DNA of 64,000 nucleotides, from contig NZ_CABVGP010000002.1 of assembly GCF_902497555.1 (NCBI RefSeq), positions 756,501 to 820,500 on the forward strand, written 5' to 3'. Shown here one piece after another: positions 1 to 8,002 of the stretch. Below the pieces are notes generated by a model. The model saw nothing but the letters and a program-made list of their open reading frames with translations, made no database searches and had not been told where the DNA came from. A program made the translations under genes and the position numbers. Every line of letters begins with the position of its first letter. The first letter of the stretch is position 1. The stretch comes from Amycolatopsis camponoti (lineage in GTDB: Bacteria > Actinomycetota > Actinomycetes > Mycobacteriales > Pseudonocardiaceae).

Positions 1-405
1 GCCCTGCCGGTCCGCGACGAAGGCGCGCTGCCCCGCCGCTTCGGCGAGGGCGTCGGCCAGGTCGCCGGCGCGCAGGGCCGGGAGGTCGGCTTGGAGTGCG
101 CCGACGACGGAGCCGGGATCGTCTCGCCGGAGGAGCTCCGCGCCGTGGCGGAAGGCGGCGTTGAGGGTCTTCTCGGCGGGTTCGCGGACGATCTCGACCC
201 CGAGCTGCGCGAGCTCGGCGACGGAATCGGGATCGGCGGCGACGAGCAGGACGCGCCGCACGTGCGCACCCGAGGTGACGGCGGCGAGGGTGTCGGCGGC
301 GAGGGCGAGGACGAGGCCGGGGTGCCGATCGGCCTCGACGGCGCCACGCAGCCGCGACTTGCCGTCGCGGGGGTGTTTCATCGGCACGACCAGGTCCACG
401 TCCAC
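1..405 (-). CDS. cofC: 2-phospho-L-lactate/PEP guanylyltransferase, C-terminus cut by window edge
   Basis: The N-terminal 135 codons of a CofC/FbiD-type nucleotidyltransferase, which makes the guanylylated precursor of coenzyme F420 in the cytoplasm. The start is a GTG at 405 and the frame is open to the left window edge. Visible features are the N-terminal VVPMKHPRDGKSRL stretch (NTP-binding loop with conserved Lys/Arg) and a later GALQADLPAL segment, which looks like the metal-binding LQADLP of this family. It is divergent from the acyltransferase at 608. Actinobacterial homologues (FbiD) prefer phosphoenolpyruvate; I infer this here. The C-terminus lies outside the window. Confidence 0.85.
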   Translation of the reverse strand, partial: MDVDLVVPMKHPRDGKSRLRGAVEADRHPGLVLALAADTLAAVTSGAHVRRVLLVAADPDSVAELAQLGVEIVREPAEKTLNAAFRHGAELLRRDDPGSVVGALQADLPALRAGDLADALAEAAGQRAFVADRQG

Positions 406-607
406 CCGTCCATCTTTACCCGAACCTGCGGGTGGGTGCCGCCGACCGCCGGGTTCGGACGGTGGGCCCGGCTGGGAGGCCTTTCGCCCGGACTCGCCGG
501 CACCCCCCGGATCACCGCCCCGACCTCGGCGAAGGCACCCTCCCTGGACTGCTCTCACCCCGGCGCGGCAGGATCTGGGGCGGACGTGACGTGTGGAGGA
601 GGAGATC

Positions 608-1312
608 GTGGCCCGGCGTGAGAAGGGCGGCTTCTGGGTTGGGCTCGCCGCCGTACTGTTCTACCCGCTCACCGCCATCGGGCGGCGGGTCTACGTCGGG
701 GCCGAGAAGATCCCCCGGCAGGGCCCCGCGCTGCTCGTCATGAACCACATCTCGCACCTGGACCCGGTCGTCGACGCCGTCTTCGTGCACCGGCAGAAGC
801 GCGTTCCCCGCTTCCTCGGCAAGGAGAGCCTGACGCGCACCCCGGTCTTCGGGAAGATCTTCGTCGGGGCCGGGCAGATCCCCGTCTCGCGCGGGTCCGC
901 CGCCGCCGGTGACAGCCTCAAGGCCGCCCACCAGGCCCTCGAAGAAGGCAAGATCGTCGTCATCTACCCCGAGGGCACCATCACCAAGGACCCCGCCGGC
1001 TGGCCGAAGGAGTCCTTCACCGGCGCCGCGCGGCTCGCGCTGCAGAACGACGTCCCCATCATCCCCATCGCGCGCTGGGGGACCAACCAGATCTTCAACG
1101 GCTACACCAAGAAGTTCACGCCGTTCCCGCGCAAGACGATCACCCACTCGATCGGCGACCCGATCGATCTCTCCGCCTACCGCGGCGGCAACACGCGCAG
1201 CGCGTCGAAGCTGCGGGAGGTCACCAAGGTCATGATGGACGAGGTGACCCGCCTGCTCGGCGAGATCCGCCACGAGGAACCGCCGTCGGCGAAGCCGGGG
1301 GACCCGGCCTGA
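608..1312 (+). CDS. 1-acyl-glycerol-3-phosphate acyltransferase family protein
   Basis: PlsC/LPLAT-family acyltransferase of about 234 residues, likely at the cytoplasmic membrane face, transferring an acyl chain to lysophosphatidate or a related acceptor. The NHISHLD block gives the catalytic HX4D (about H47-D52), followed by PVSRGS (about 92) and the PEGTI motif (about 121-125). I chose the GTG at 608 because GGAGGAGG lies 5 nt upstream; an in-frame GTG at 593 sits before that ribosome site. Its stop overlaps the gpsA start (TGATG), so the two are translationally coupled, and both act on glycerol-3-phosphate-derived lipids. Confidence 0.85.
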   Translation: MARREKGGFWVGLAAVLFYPLTAIGRRVYVGAEKIPRQGPALLVMNHISHLDPVVDAVFVHRQKRVPRFLGKESLTRTPVFGKIFVGAGQIPVSRGSAAAGDSLKAAHQALEEGKIVVIYPEGTITKDPAGWPKESFTGAARLALQNDVPIIPIARWGTNQIFNGYTKKFTPFPRKTITHSIGDPIDLSAYRGGNTRSASKLREVTKVMMDEVTRLLGEIRHEEPPSAKPGDPA

Positions 1313-2328
1313 TGCGCGCCGACGTCCAGCGGGTCACCGTGCTCGGGGCCGGCTCGTGGGGCACCGCCTTCGCGAAGGTGCTCGGCGACGCCGGTCGCGA
1401 CGTCACGATGTGGGCGCGCCGCGAAGAGGTCGCCGCCGACATCCGCGAGCGGCACGTCAACAGCGCCTACCTGCCCGGTGTCGGCCTGCCGGAGAACATC
1501 ACCGCGACCAGCGACCCCGCGAAGGCGCTCGAAGACGCCCAAGCCGTCGTGCTGGCCGTGCCCAGCCAGAGCCTGCGGGCGAACCTTTCGGAGTGGCGCC
1601 CCCTGCTGCCGCTCGACGCGGTCCTCGTCAGCCTCGCCAAGGGCGTCGAACTCGGCACGCTCAAGCGGATGAGCGAGGTCATCGGGGAGATCGTCGGGAT
1701 CGACCCCGGCGAGGTCGTCGTGGTCACCGGGCCCAACCTGGCCAAGGAAATCGCCGCCGGGCAGCCGTCCGCGTCGGTGCTCGCCTGCGCCGACCACGAA
1801 CGCGCTGTCGCGATCCAGCGCGCCTGCGCCAACTCCTACTTCCGCCCGTACACCAACACCGACGTCGTCGGCTGCGAGCTGGGCGGCGCGTGCAAGAACG
1901 TCATCGCGCTCAGCACCGGCATGGCCGCGGGCCTCGGCCTCGGCACGAACACGATGGCGACGCTCATCACCCGCGGCCTGGCCGAGATGGCCCGCCTCGG
2001 CGCGAAACTGGGCGCCGACCCGCTGACGTTCGCCGGGCTCGCCGGCGTCGGCGACCTGGTCGCGACGTGCTCGTCGCCGCTTTCGCGCAACCGGACGTTC
2101 GGCGAGCGCCTCGGTCGCGGCGAGACCCTCGAACAGGCGCAGGCGGCGGGCGGCGGGCAGGTCGCCGAGGGCGTCATGTCGTGCTCGTCGATCCGGGCGC
2201 TGGCCATGAGCGTCGGTGTCGACATGCCGATCACCGACGCGATGCACCGCGTCTGCCACGAGGGCGTCGACCCGCGGCAGGCCGGCGCCGAGCTGCTGGG
2301 CCGCTCGCAGAAGCACGAGTGGTCCTGA
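1312..2328 (+). CDS. gpsA: NAD(P)H-dependent glycerol-3-phosphate dehydrogenase
   Basis: 338-residue GpsA, which reduces dihydroxyacetone phosphate to sn-glycerol-3-phosphate for phospholipid synthesis. The N-terminal Rossmann loop reads [13 protein letters not shown] (GxGxxG at about 12-17), and the catalytic-Lys region is [10 protein letters not shown] at about 190. Length is normal for the family. The ATG overlaps the acyltransferase stop. In mycobacteria gpsA lies next to ddl; here about 10.7 kb separates them. Confidence 0.95.
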   Translation: MRADVQRVTVLGAGSWGTAFAKVLGDAGRDVTMWARREEVAADIRERHVNSAYLPGVGLPENITATSDPAKALEDAQAVVLAVPSQSLRANLSEWRPLLPLDAVLVSLAKGVELGTLKRMSEVIGEIVGIDPGEVVVVTGPNLAKEIAAGQPSASVLACADHERAVAIQRACANSYFRPYTNTDVVGCELGGACKNVIALSTGMAAGLGLGTNTMATLITRGLAEMARLGAKLGADPLTFAGLAGVGDLVATCSSPLSRNRTFGERLGRGETLEQAQAAGGGQVAEGVMSCSSIRALAMSVGVDMPITDAMHRVCHEGVDPRQAGAELLGRSQKHEWS

Positions 2329-2350
2329 TCCTCCCGGCAGGTGGGACGTC

Positions 2351-2379
2351 TTGACCGGGGCACGACGGTAGGGAACGCT
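2351..2379 (+). promoter_or_regulatory. Sigma-A-like promoter for leader ORF/cysteine dioxygenase
   Basis: TTGACC at 2351-2356, a 17-bp spacer, and AACGCT at 2374-2379. The -10 element ends 7 nt before the ATG at 2387, so transcription would begin at or beside that ATG and give a leaderless upstream ORF. Read from sequence; the start site is untested. Confidence 0.55.
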
Positions 2380-2386
2380 GAGCGCC

Positions 2387-2467
2387 ATGTTCGCGTGCGA
2401 GATGACTGAGCTGCGGGGCCTTACGGGTCTCCGCGCCGTCATGTGCGCGTGTCGCTGTTGTCGGTGA
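2387..2467 (+). CDS. Cysteine-rich leader peptide upstream of cysteine dioxygenase
   Basis: A 26-residue ORF with five cysteines: one at position 4 and a C-terminal MCACRCCR run (C20, C22, C24, C25) immediately before TGA. The ATG at 2387 is 7 nt below the -10 element, fitting leaderless translation; internal in-frame ATGs lie at 2402 and 2441. It ends 50 nt before the cysteine dioxygenase ATG. Actinobacterial sulfur-metabolism genes are known to carry short Cys-containing leader ORFs that act as cysteine attenuators. I infer that ribosome stalling at the Cys codons reports cysteinyl-tRNA supply and adjusts expression of the cysteine-degrading enzyme. Confidence 0.7.
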   Translation: MFACEMTELRGLTGLRAVMCACRCCR

Positions 2468-2517
2468 ACCCCGCCCCGGCCCAGTTCGACACCCCTTTTC
2501 TCTTCCGTGAGGACCTC

Positions 2518-2997
2518 ATGTTCGCCGTTCCCGACAACACCCTGCTGCGTCCCGAGAACCCCGCGCTGCGCCACCCCGTGCGCGTCGCGCTGGAGGTCGC
2601 CGCCGACCGCGACCGCTGGAAGCACCTGCTGCGCTACGACCCCGACGAGCGGTTCGCGACGCTCGTCGAGAAGGACGAGCGGCAGGAGGTCTGGCTGATG
2701 AGCTGGCTGCCCGGCCAGCGCACCGACCTGCACGACCACGCGTTCGCCAGTGGCGCGTTCACGCTGGTCAGCGGTCATCTGACGGAGGCGGTGGCCCGCC
2801 GCGCGCCGGACGGCCGCGCGATCACCGAGCTGCACGCGCTGTCGGCGGGGCAGTCACGGGTGTTCGGCCCGGGGTACGTGCACGAGGTGCGCAATGACGG
2901 CCCGGACCCGGCCATCTCGATCCACGTCTACCGCGACGCGGAGCGCGAGATGCGCTCGTACCACCTCGACCCGCTCGGCGGCCCGGTCCTGGACTGA
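2518..2997 (+). CDS. Cysteine dioxygenase family protein
   Basis: 159-residue cupin of the bacterial cysteine dioxygenase type, converting L-cysteine to cysteine sulfinate with O2 and non-heme Fe(II). The facial triad is visible: HDH at H72/H74 and H122 in GYVHEVRN. SIHVY (H136, Y138) matches the conserved second-sphere His/Tyr. The ATG at 2518 has GAGGA about 7 nt upstream; the longer in-frame GTG at 2443 lies inside the Cys-rich leader and is rejected. The gene converges on the asparaginase gene. A 3-mercaptopropionate dioxygenase is the main alternative. Confidence 0.88.
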   Translation: MFAVPDNTLLRPENPALRHPVRVALEVAADRDRWKHLLRYDPDERFATLVEKDERQEVWLMSWLPGQRTDLHDHAFASGAFTLVSGHLTEAVARRAPDGRAITELHALSAGQSRVFGPGYVHEVRNDGPDPAISIHVYRDAEREMRSYHLDPLGGPVLD

Positions 2998-3012
2998 ACC
3001 ACTCAGTCCAGG
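2988..3012. terminator. Bidirectional hairpin between cysteine dioxygenase and asparaginase
   Basis: A perfect 10-bp inverted repeat, CCTGGACTGA (2988-2997) and TCAGTCCAGG (3003-3012), with a 5-nt loop. Both convergent stop codons are inside the stem. There is no T tract. Confidence 0.6.
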
Positions 3013-3986
3013 TCGCCGCGGGCCCGGAACTCGCGTTCGATCGCTTCCCGGTCCGCGCCGCCCGCGAGCAGCGTGTGCAGCAGGATCCGGGACTTGCGCG
3101 CGTCCAGCCAGCCGGCCATCGTCGCGCCCATCGCGATCAGGTTCGACTCCGAGCCGGGGAAGCCGTACGTCGACCGCAGCGTCGGGCCCGCGCCCGTCCG
3201 GGAAGCGACGACCACCGGCAGGGACGTCACCAGCCGGGCCACCACGTCGGCCGTGCCGGCCGACACGTGGCCGGCGCCGGTCGCCGCCAGCACGATTCCG
3301 CGCACTCCAGGCTGCGAAGCGGCGTGAGAGAGCACCGCGCCCGAGTCGTCGAGGCCGGATTCTACCACCGGCACCAGCCCCGAAAAGTCCGTGCCCGGCA
3401 AGGCGGGCAGCCGCGGCGGCGACGGGTGGAACCAGTGCACCGCCCGCTCGACGACCATGCCGAGCGGCCCCGCCGGCGCCGATGAGAACGCCTCCAGGTG
3501 GCTCGAGTGCGCTTTCCGTACCCACCGCGCCGCGTGAACGTCGTCGTTCAGCGTCACCAGCACGCCCCGCCCGCGGCTGCGCGGGTCGGCCGCGACCGTC
3601 AGGGCGTTGCGCAGGTTCGCCGGGCCGTCCGGGCTGAGCAGGCCCGCGTTGCGCATCGCCCCGGTGACGACCACCGGGACCTCCGACGGCCAGCCCAGCT
3701 CCAGGAAGTACGCCGTCTCCTCCAGGGTGTCGGTGCCCTGCACGACGACGAACCCGTCGGCGTCCTGCCGCAGCCCCCACTCGCGGCACCGCAGCAGCGT
3801 CGCGAAGTCCATCGATGCGCTGCCGATTCCGGCCAGGGTCTCGGCCAGCACGTCCATCGGGAGGTCGCCGAGGCCACCGAGCAGTTCCGACGCGCCGAGC
3901 CGGGGGACGGCGCCACCCTCGCCGGAGACGGGGGCCATCGAGATGGTGCCGCCCAGCGTGGCGACGGCGATCAAGGGACGAGCCAT
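3003..3986 (-). CDS. Asparaginase
   Basis: 327-residue L-asparaginase family enzyme hydrolysing asparagine to aspartate and ammonia. The first catalytic motif is TLGGTI with nucleophile T14, and the second is QGTDTLEETAYF (T85-D86 pair). There is no signal peptide, which suggests a cytoplasmic type I-like enzyme. The start is ATG at 3986, 13 nt after the methyltransferase stop, so it is probably the last gene of a VOC-methyltransferase-asparaginase unit. Confidence 0.88.
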   Translation of the reverse strand: MARPLIAVATLGGTISMAPVSGEGGAVPRLGASELLGGLGDLPMDVLAETLAGIGSASMDFATLLRCREWGLRQDADGFVVVQGTDTLEETAYFLELGWPSEVPVVVTGAMRNAGLLSPDGPANLRNALTVAADPRSRGRGVLVTLNDDVHAARWVRKAHSSHLEAFSSAPAGPLGMVVERAVHWFHPSPPRLPALPGTDFSGLVPVVESGLDDSGAVLSHAASQPGVRGIVLAATGAGHVSAGTADVVARLVTSLPVVVASRTGAGPTLRSTYGFPGSESNLIAMGATMAGWLDARKSRILLHTLLAGGADREAIEREFRARGDLD

Positions 3987-3999
3987 GCCGCCACCCTAT

Positions 4000-4824
4000 T
4001 CAGCCGCCCTTGACCGCCTGGAGCGTGTAGCTCGCCGCGACCCGCGACGGCGTGTCCGTCATCCGCCACTCGTCCGCGGCCTCGTCGTGCGTCATCTGCC
4101 CGGGGATCGCGTTCCACGGGACGCTGTCGTGCTCGGTGAACGCGGTCAGCGTCAGGCCGTTGTCCAGCAGCGCCGTGATGATCTCGCCGAGGGAGTGGTT
4201 CCACGAGTGGCTGATGCTGTTCTCCAGCTTCCGCGAAACCTTCATGTACGTCTCGGGCTCGTCGAACACCAGCGGTTCGGCGTGCTCGAAGTACGGGTAC
4301 CGCGGCCACGCCGGGTCCGCGGTCTCGTCGAGCGCCCACAGCATCGGGTGCCCTTCGCGGACGAACAGCCGGCCACCGGGCCGCAGGAGACCGGCGACGA
4401 CCGACGCCCACCGCGCGATCGAAGGCAGCCAGCACAAGGCGCCGATCCCGGTGTAGACCAGGTCGAACCGCCCGGCGCCGAGCACTTCGACGGCGTCGTA
4501 GACGTTCGCCTCGTGGAAGTCGATCGAAGCGCCGGCGGCGGACGCGAGCCGCCGCGCCTCCGTCAGCGCCGCGCCCGAGAAGTCCAGGCCCGTCATCGAA
4601 GCGCCCAGCCGGGACAGCGAAACGGTGTCCGTCCCGATGTGGCACTGCAGGTGGACCGCGCGCAGCCCGGCGAGGTCGCCCAGGCGCGGCCGGTCGAACC
4701 GCACGACGCCGCTCAGATACGCCGGGTCGGCCGCGATGGTGGCGAAGCTGGATTCCGGCGACGCCGCGTGCAGCGCCGCGCGTTCGTCCCAGTTGGCCTT
4801 GTTGACGGCGAACGAGTCCGTCAC
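4000..4824 (-). CDS. Class I SAM-dependent methyltransferase
   Basis: 274-residue methyltransferase with a Rossmann SAM-binding core: motif I region VHLQCHIGTDTVSLSRLGA, then MTGLDFSG carrying the acidic residue for the ribose hydroxyls, and a FDLVYTGIGALCW motif. The substrate cannot be told from sequence. The GTG at 4824 overlaps the TGA of the upstream VOC gene (GTGA), implying translational coupling. Confidence 0.8.
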   Translation of the reverse strand: MTDSFAVNKANWDERAALHAASPESSFATIAADPAYLSGVVRFDRPRLGDLAGLRAVHLQCHIGTDTVSLSRLGASMTGLDFSGAALTEARRLASAAGASIDFHEANVYDAVEVLGAGRFDLVYTGIGALCWLPSIARWASVVAGLLRPGGRLFVREGHPMLWALDETADPAWPRYPYFEHAEPLVFDEPETYMKVSRKLENSISHSWNHSLGEIITALLDNGLTLTAFTEHDSVPWNAIPGQMTHDEAADEWRMTDTPSRVAASYTLQAVKGG

Positions 4825-5201
4825 GACGTCGCTGCCCGTTCGGCGGCGCTGCGCAGGACGCAGAACTCGTTGCCCTCCGGGTCGGCGAGCACGGCCCAGC
4901 CGGTGCCGTCCGGCTTGCGGAGGTCGTTCACCAGCGTCGCGCCCAAGCCCAGGATCCGCTCGACCTCTTCGTCGCGCGGGACGTCCGGCTGCAGGCACAC
5001 GTGCAGGCGGTTCTTGACGGTCTTCGGTTCGGGGACGCGCAGGAACAGCAGGTCGATGCCGCCTTCGAGACCGATGCCGCACTCGTCGTCCCCGGGCTGG
5101 TCCTCGTCGGGGACCGGCTTCCCGGTGACTTCGCTCCAGAACTGACAGAGCCGGTACGGGTCGGCACAGTCGACGGACACGTGCAGGACGGACGACGGCA
5201 T
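4821..5201 (-). CDS. VOC family (glyoxalase-like) protein
   Basis: 126-residue vicinal-oxygen-chelate protein with the N-terminal HVSVDCADPYRLCQFWSEVTG signature and a C-terminal LADPEGNEFCVL strand with the usual Glu. Many short actinobacterial VOC proteins are uncharacterised or bind small drugs, so no substrate is assigned. The ATG at 5201 follows GAGGAG by about 5 nt. It is first in a coupled minus-strand unit. Confidence 0.78.
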   Translation of the reverse strand: MPSSVLHVSVDCADPYRLCQFWSEVTGKPVPDEDQPGDDECGIGLEGGIDLLFLRVPEPKTVKNRLHVCLQPDVPRDEEVERILGLGATLVNDLRKPDGTGWAVLADPEGNEFCVLRSAAERAATS

Positions 5202-5264
5202 GGCACTCCTCGGGATCGGGTGCCGTCGAGTCTGGCCGAGCCGCCGGAGGAGGGCGAACCGATT

Positions 5265-6044
5265 TCAGGACGCCCGAGCGCTTGCCCGAGGACGTCCCGC
5301 TTCCCCGGAAGCCAGCGCGAGCCCGGCCGTCCGGTGCACGCGCCGGCTGTCGTCGACGATCAGGATCTCGCAGTCCGGCCGGTCGGCCGCCCAGGTGATG
5401 CCCTCGGCGCCCATCGCGAACGCCGCGGTGGCCAGCGCGTCGGCGGTGACCAGGTCGCCGGCCACGATGGTGACGCTCATCAGCCCGGTCGCCGGTGTCC
5501 CCGAACGGCCGTCGACGATGTGCGAGCCGCGCTCGTAGGCCGCCGACGTCGCGATCGCGCCGTTGCGCGACTCCAGCACCGCGCACACGGCCAGGGGCTG
5601 CTCGGGGTGGCGGATGCCGACCCGCCACGGCCGTCCCGGTTCCGGCTCGCCCGCCGTGACGACGTCGCCGCCGGCGTTGAGGCAGAACGTCGTCGCGCCC
5701 TCGGCCTTGAGCATGTCGGCGGCGCGCTGCACCGCCCAGCCCTTGACCACCGCGCACGGGTCGAGCCCGCGCCCGGGCAGCCGCGCGCGGAACGCGCCGC
5801 CGGAGAGCTGCTCGTAGTACGCGCAGAGCTCCAGGACCTCCAGGAGGTCGTCGGTCAGCCCGGCCGCGGTGAGCTCGCCGCGGTCGTAGCGGCTGACCTC
5901 GCTGTCCGCCTTGAACGGGCTGAACCGGGCGTCGACGTCGCGGAACCAGGCGAACACCTCGTCGACGATCTCGGCGAAGTCGCCGTCGTCCCGCAGGTCG
6001 AGGGAGATCGGCAGGCCCATCACCTGCTCGACGCGCGTGGTCAT
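5265..6044 (-). CDS. apbE: FAD:protein FMN transferase
   Basis: 259-residue ApbE-type flavin transferase, which moves FMN from FAD onto Thr/Ser of target proteins. Visible motifs are FSPFKADSEVSR near the N-terminus, DPCAVVKGWAVQRAADML, NAGGDV, and the Mg-binding region VTADALATAAFAMG. No signal peptide or lipobox is seen, unlike the periplasmic ApbE of Gram-negatives. Its ATG at 6044 overlaps the stop of the FMN-binding protein gene (ATGA), making that protein its obvious substrate. Confidence 0.9.
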   Translation of the reverse strand: MTTRVEQVMGLPISLDLRDDGDFAEIVDEVFAWFRDVDARFSPFKADSEVSRYDRGELTAAGLTDDLLEVLELCAYYEQLSGGAFRARLPGRGLDPCAVVKGWAVQRAADMLKAEGATTFCLNAGGDVVTAGEPEPGRPWRVGIRHPEQPLAVCAVLESRNGAIATSAAYERGSHIVDGRSGTPATGLMSVTIVAGDLVTADALATAAFAMGAEGITWAADRPDCEILIVDDSRRVHRTAGLALASGEAGRPRASARAS

Positions 6045-6496
6045 CTGTTGCCCCTGGCGTCGATGGCCGCCCGCAGCGACGTCTTGTACGACTCGCTCGT
6101 CTCGGTCGCCCCGGTGATCGTGTCGATGTCGGCGCTCTGCGCTTTCATGGCTTCCTCCTGCAAACGCGGCAACGCGGTCAGCGCGCGGCCGTCGTGGGGA
6201 GCCTGCAGCAGCGTGACCGCCACCATCCGGGAGCCGGTGAACGTCACCTCGACCTGGACGGTCCCGTAGTTGCTGGACTCCGCGGAGCCCTGGGTCGTGA
6301 CTGTCGCGTTCGCACTGTCCGGAGTGGACGTCGTGGACGGTGCCGTCGAAGCCGGCGGAGCGGGGGCGGTCGACGGTGCGGCGATGCTCGGCGGCGGCGC
6401 GGCGACGGCGGTGTTGTGCACCGGCCCCGGCTCGAACCGCCAGACCGCGATGAACCCCGCGACCGAAAGCGCGACGACGAAGATGGTCCGTTTCAC
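6041..6496 (-). CDS. Secreted/anchored FMN-binding protein (flavinylation substrate)
   Basis: 151 residues: an N-terminal membrane/signal segment (about 4-19), a Pro/Ala/Ser/Thr-rich linker (about 30-65) and a small FMN-binding domain. The motif DTITGAT (D125-T131) matches the Dxx(S/T)GA(S/T) flavinylation site with T131 as predicted FMN attachment residue. Lying between the membrane reductase and ApbE genes, it probably shuttles electrons outside the membrane. Its stop overlaps the ApbE start. Confidence 0.85.
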   Translation of the reverse strand: MKRTIFVVALSVAGFIAVWRFEPGPVHNTAVAAPPPSIAAPSTAPAPPASTAPSTTSTPDSANATVTTQGSAESSNYGTVQVEVTFTGSRMVAVTLLQAPHDGRALTALPRLQEEAMKAQSADIDTITGATETSESYKTSLRAAIDARGNR

Positions 6497-6508
6497 TGGG
6501 CTGTCCCC

Positions 6509-7864
6509 TTAGGCCGCGAGGCTGAAGCGTTCGGCGTGGACCTGGGCCTTCGGCACGCGCAGCTCGCGCAGGCTGCGCAGCACCGCCGACGTCATCCCCG
6601 GCGGGCCGCAGACGAACACGTCCCGCTCGTGCACGTCCGGCACCATCATGTGCAGGTTCGCCGGGCCGAGCATCGCCCCGCGCGGGCCGACCGCCTGGTC
6701 CGATCCGGTGAGGACGCTCACCACCGCGCCGCGGGCCTTGGCGAGCCCGTTGAGCTCGGGCAGCAGGACCGCGTCGGCCTGCGTGCGCACCCGGTAGAGG
6801 ACGACGACGTGGCCGTCGATGTCCTCCAGCAGCGCCCGGATCGGCGTGATGCCGACGCCGCCCGCCACGAGCAGCGCGTTGGGCCGCTGCTGGTGGATCG
6901 TCGTGAACGCGCCGTACGGGCCTTCGGCGAACACCCGCGTCCCGACGCGCAGGCTGCGCAGCGACGCGCTGGAGTCGCCGAGCGCCTTCGCGGTCAGCCG
7001 CAGCGTGCGGCCGTCGGGCGCGGCGGACAGCGAGAACGGGTTGGCCTGGTACCAGCGGTCCTTCGTGAGGAACCGCCACAGGAAGAACTGGCCCGCGCGC
7101 GCCGGCATCTTGTCGAGGTGCTTGCCCGTCATGTAGACCGAAACCACGTCCGGCGCCTCGGAAACCACGGCGGTGACGCGCAGCTGGTGGCGCAGGTTCC
7201 GCCACAGCGGGAGCACGACGCGCCCGGCGAGCACGGCGAAGCCGGCGCCCAGCCACATCGTCCACCAGTAGGCCTTCGCCGTCGGGGCACTGGCGAACGA
7301 CGTCCCGAGCGCGATCTGGTGCGTGAACGCCAGCACGATGGCGGCGTAGGTGTAGAGGTGGATGAAGTGCCACGTCTCGTAGGCCAGCCGCTTGCGCGCG
7401 AACTTCGCCGAAGCCGCGCCCACGATGAGGATCACGGCGAACGCGACCAGGGCCCGCAGGATCCCTTCGAGTGTGTTCGCCATTTCGACCAGCTCGTCGA
7501 CGACGCCCTTGTTCGAGACCTCCGCGTACCCGAACGCGATGAACACGAGGTGCGCCAGCAGGGTCCAGAGGATCGTGAAGCCGGTCCACCGGTGCCACGT
7601 CGTGAGCCGGTCCATCCCGATCCGCCGGTCCAGCCAGGGCAACCGGGCCACCAGCAGCAGCTGCGTGGCCATCGCCAGCGCGCCGTACATCCCGGCGAGC
7701 CTGCCGATGCTGATCAGCACGTTCTGGGACAGCCCGGCCTGGGCGAAGAGCACCGTGACGGCGCCCACGTTGGCGCCCAGGAAGAGGAAGAGGCCGGATT
7801 TCGCGGCGATCCGGGGGCGGATCGCCGGGCGCGTGGCCTCGGCGGTCTGCGTCATGCTGGTCAC
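6509..7864 (-). CDS. Membrane ferric-reductase-like flavocytochrome
   Basis: About 450 residues. The N-terminal half has roughly six helices with paired histidines (about H88/H102 and H163/H179, ATG numbering), as in ferric-reductase/NADPH-oxidase heme domains. The C-terminal half is an FNR-type module with NPFSLSAAP (FAD), VAGGVGITPIRALL and FVCGPPGM (NAD(P)H). It would pass NAD(P)H electrons across the membrane to the FMN-binding protein encoded 12 nt downstream. I prefer GTG 7864, which has AAGGGG about 6 nt upstream; ATG 7855 is the alternative. Confidence 0.85.
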   Translation of the reverse strand: MTSMTQTAEATRPAIRPRIAAKSGLFLFLGANVGAVTVLFAQAGLSQNVLISIGRLAGMYGALAMATQLLLVARLPWLDRRIGMDRLTTWHRWTGFTILWTLLAHLVFIAFGYAEVSNKGVVDELVEMANTLEGILRALVAFAVILIVGAASAKFARKRLAYETWHFIHLYTYAAIVLAFTHQIALGTSFASAPTAKAYWWTMWLGAGFAVLAGRVVLPLWRNLRHQLRVTAVVSEAPDVVSVYMTGKHLDKMPARAGQFFLWRFLTKDRWYQANPFSLSAAPDGRTLRLTAKALGDSSASLRSLRVGTRVFAEGPYGAFTTIHQQRPNALLVAGGVGITPIRALLEDIDGHVVVLYRVRTQADAVLLPELNGLAKARGAVVSVLTGSDQAVGPRGAMLGPANLHMMVPDVHERDVFVCGPPGMTSAVLRSLRELRVPKAQVHAERFSLAA

Positions 7865-7935
7865 ACGGATCCCCTTCGGTTTCGGTTCACGAAGGCCAGC
7901 TTCGCCACGGAGCCTGTGGCGAGTCTGGGTAAGGG

Positions 7936-7953
7936 CTGTCGGATTCCTGTCGG
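7936..7953 (+). promoter_or_regulatory. Candidate OmpR-type direct repeat
   Basis: CTGTCGG occurs at 7936-7942 and again at 7947-7953, an 11-bp period typical of OmpR/PhoB-family sites. It lies 50 bp before the response regulator gene, in the shared region facing the reductase operon. The assignment is inferred from spacing and position only. Confidence 0.35.
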
Positions 7954-8002
7954 CCCGGGTCACCGGTCGCCGCTCGCCCACGCGCCGGGAGAAGATGGGG
8001 TG

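Noticed and set aside
91..743. Plus-strand open frames over the cofC region
   Set aside because: Mirror frames of the minus-strand CofC-coding sequence and its promoter; products are Gly/Arg-rich and unlike known proteins.
2443..2517. Longer N-terminus for cysteine dioxygenase starting at GTG 2443
   Set aside because: It overlaps the Cys-rich leader ORF in another frame, has no ribosome site, and the family N-terminus is matched from ATG 2518.
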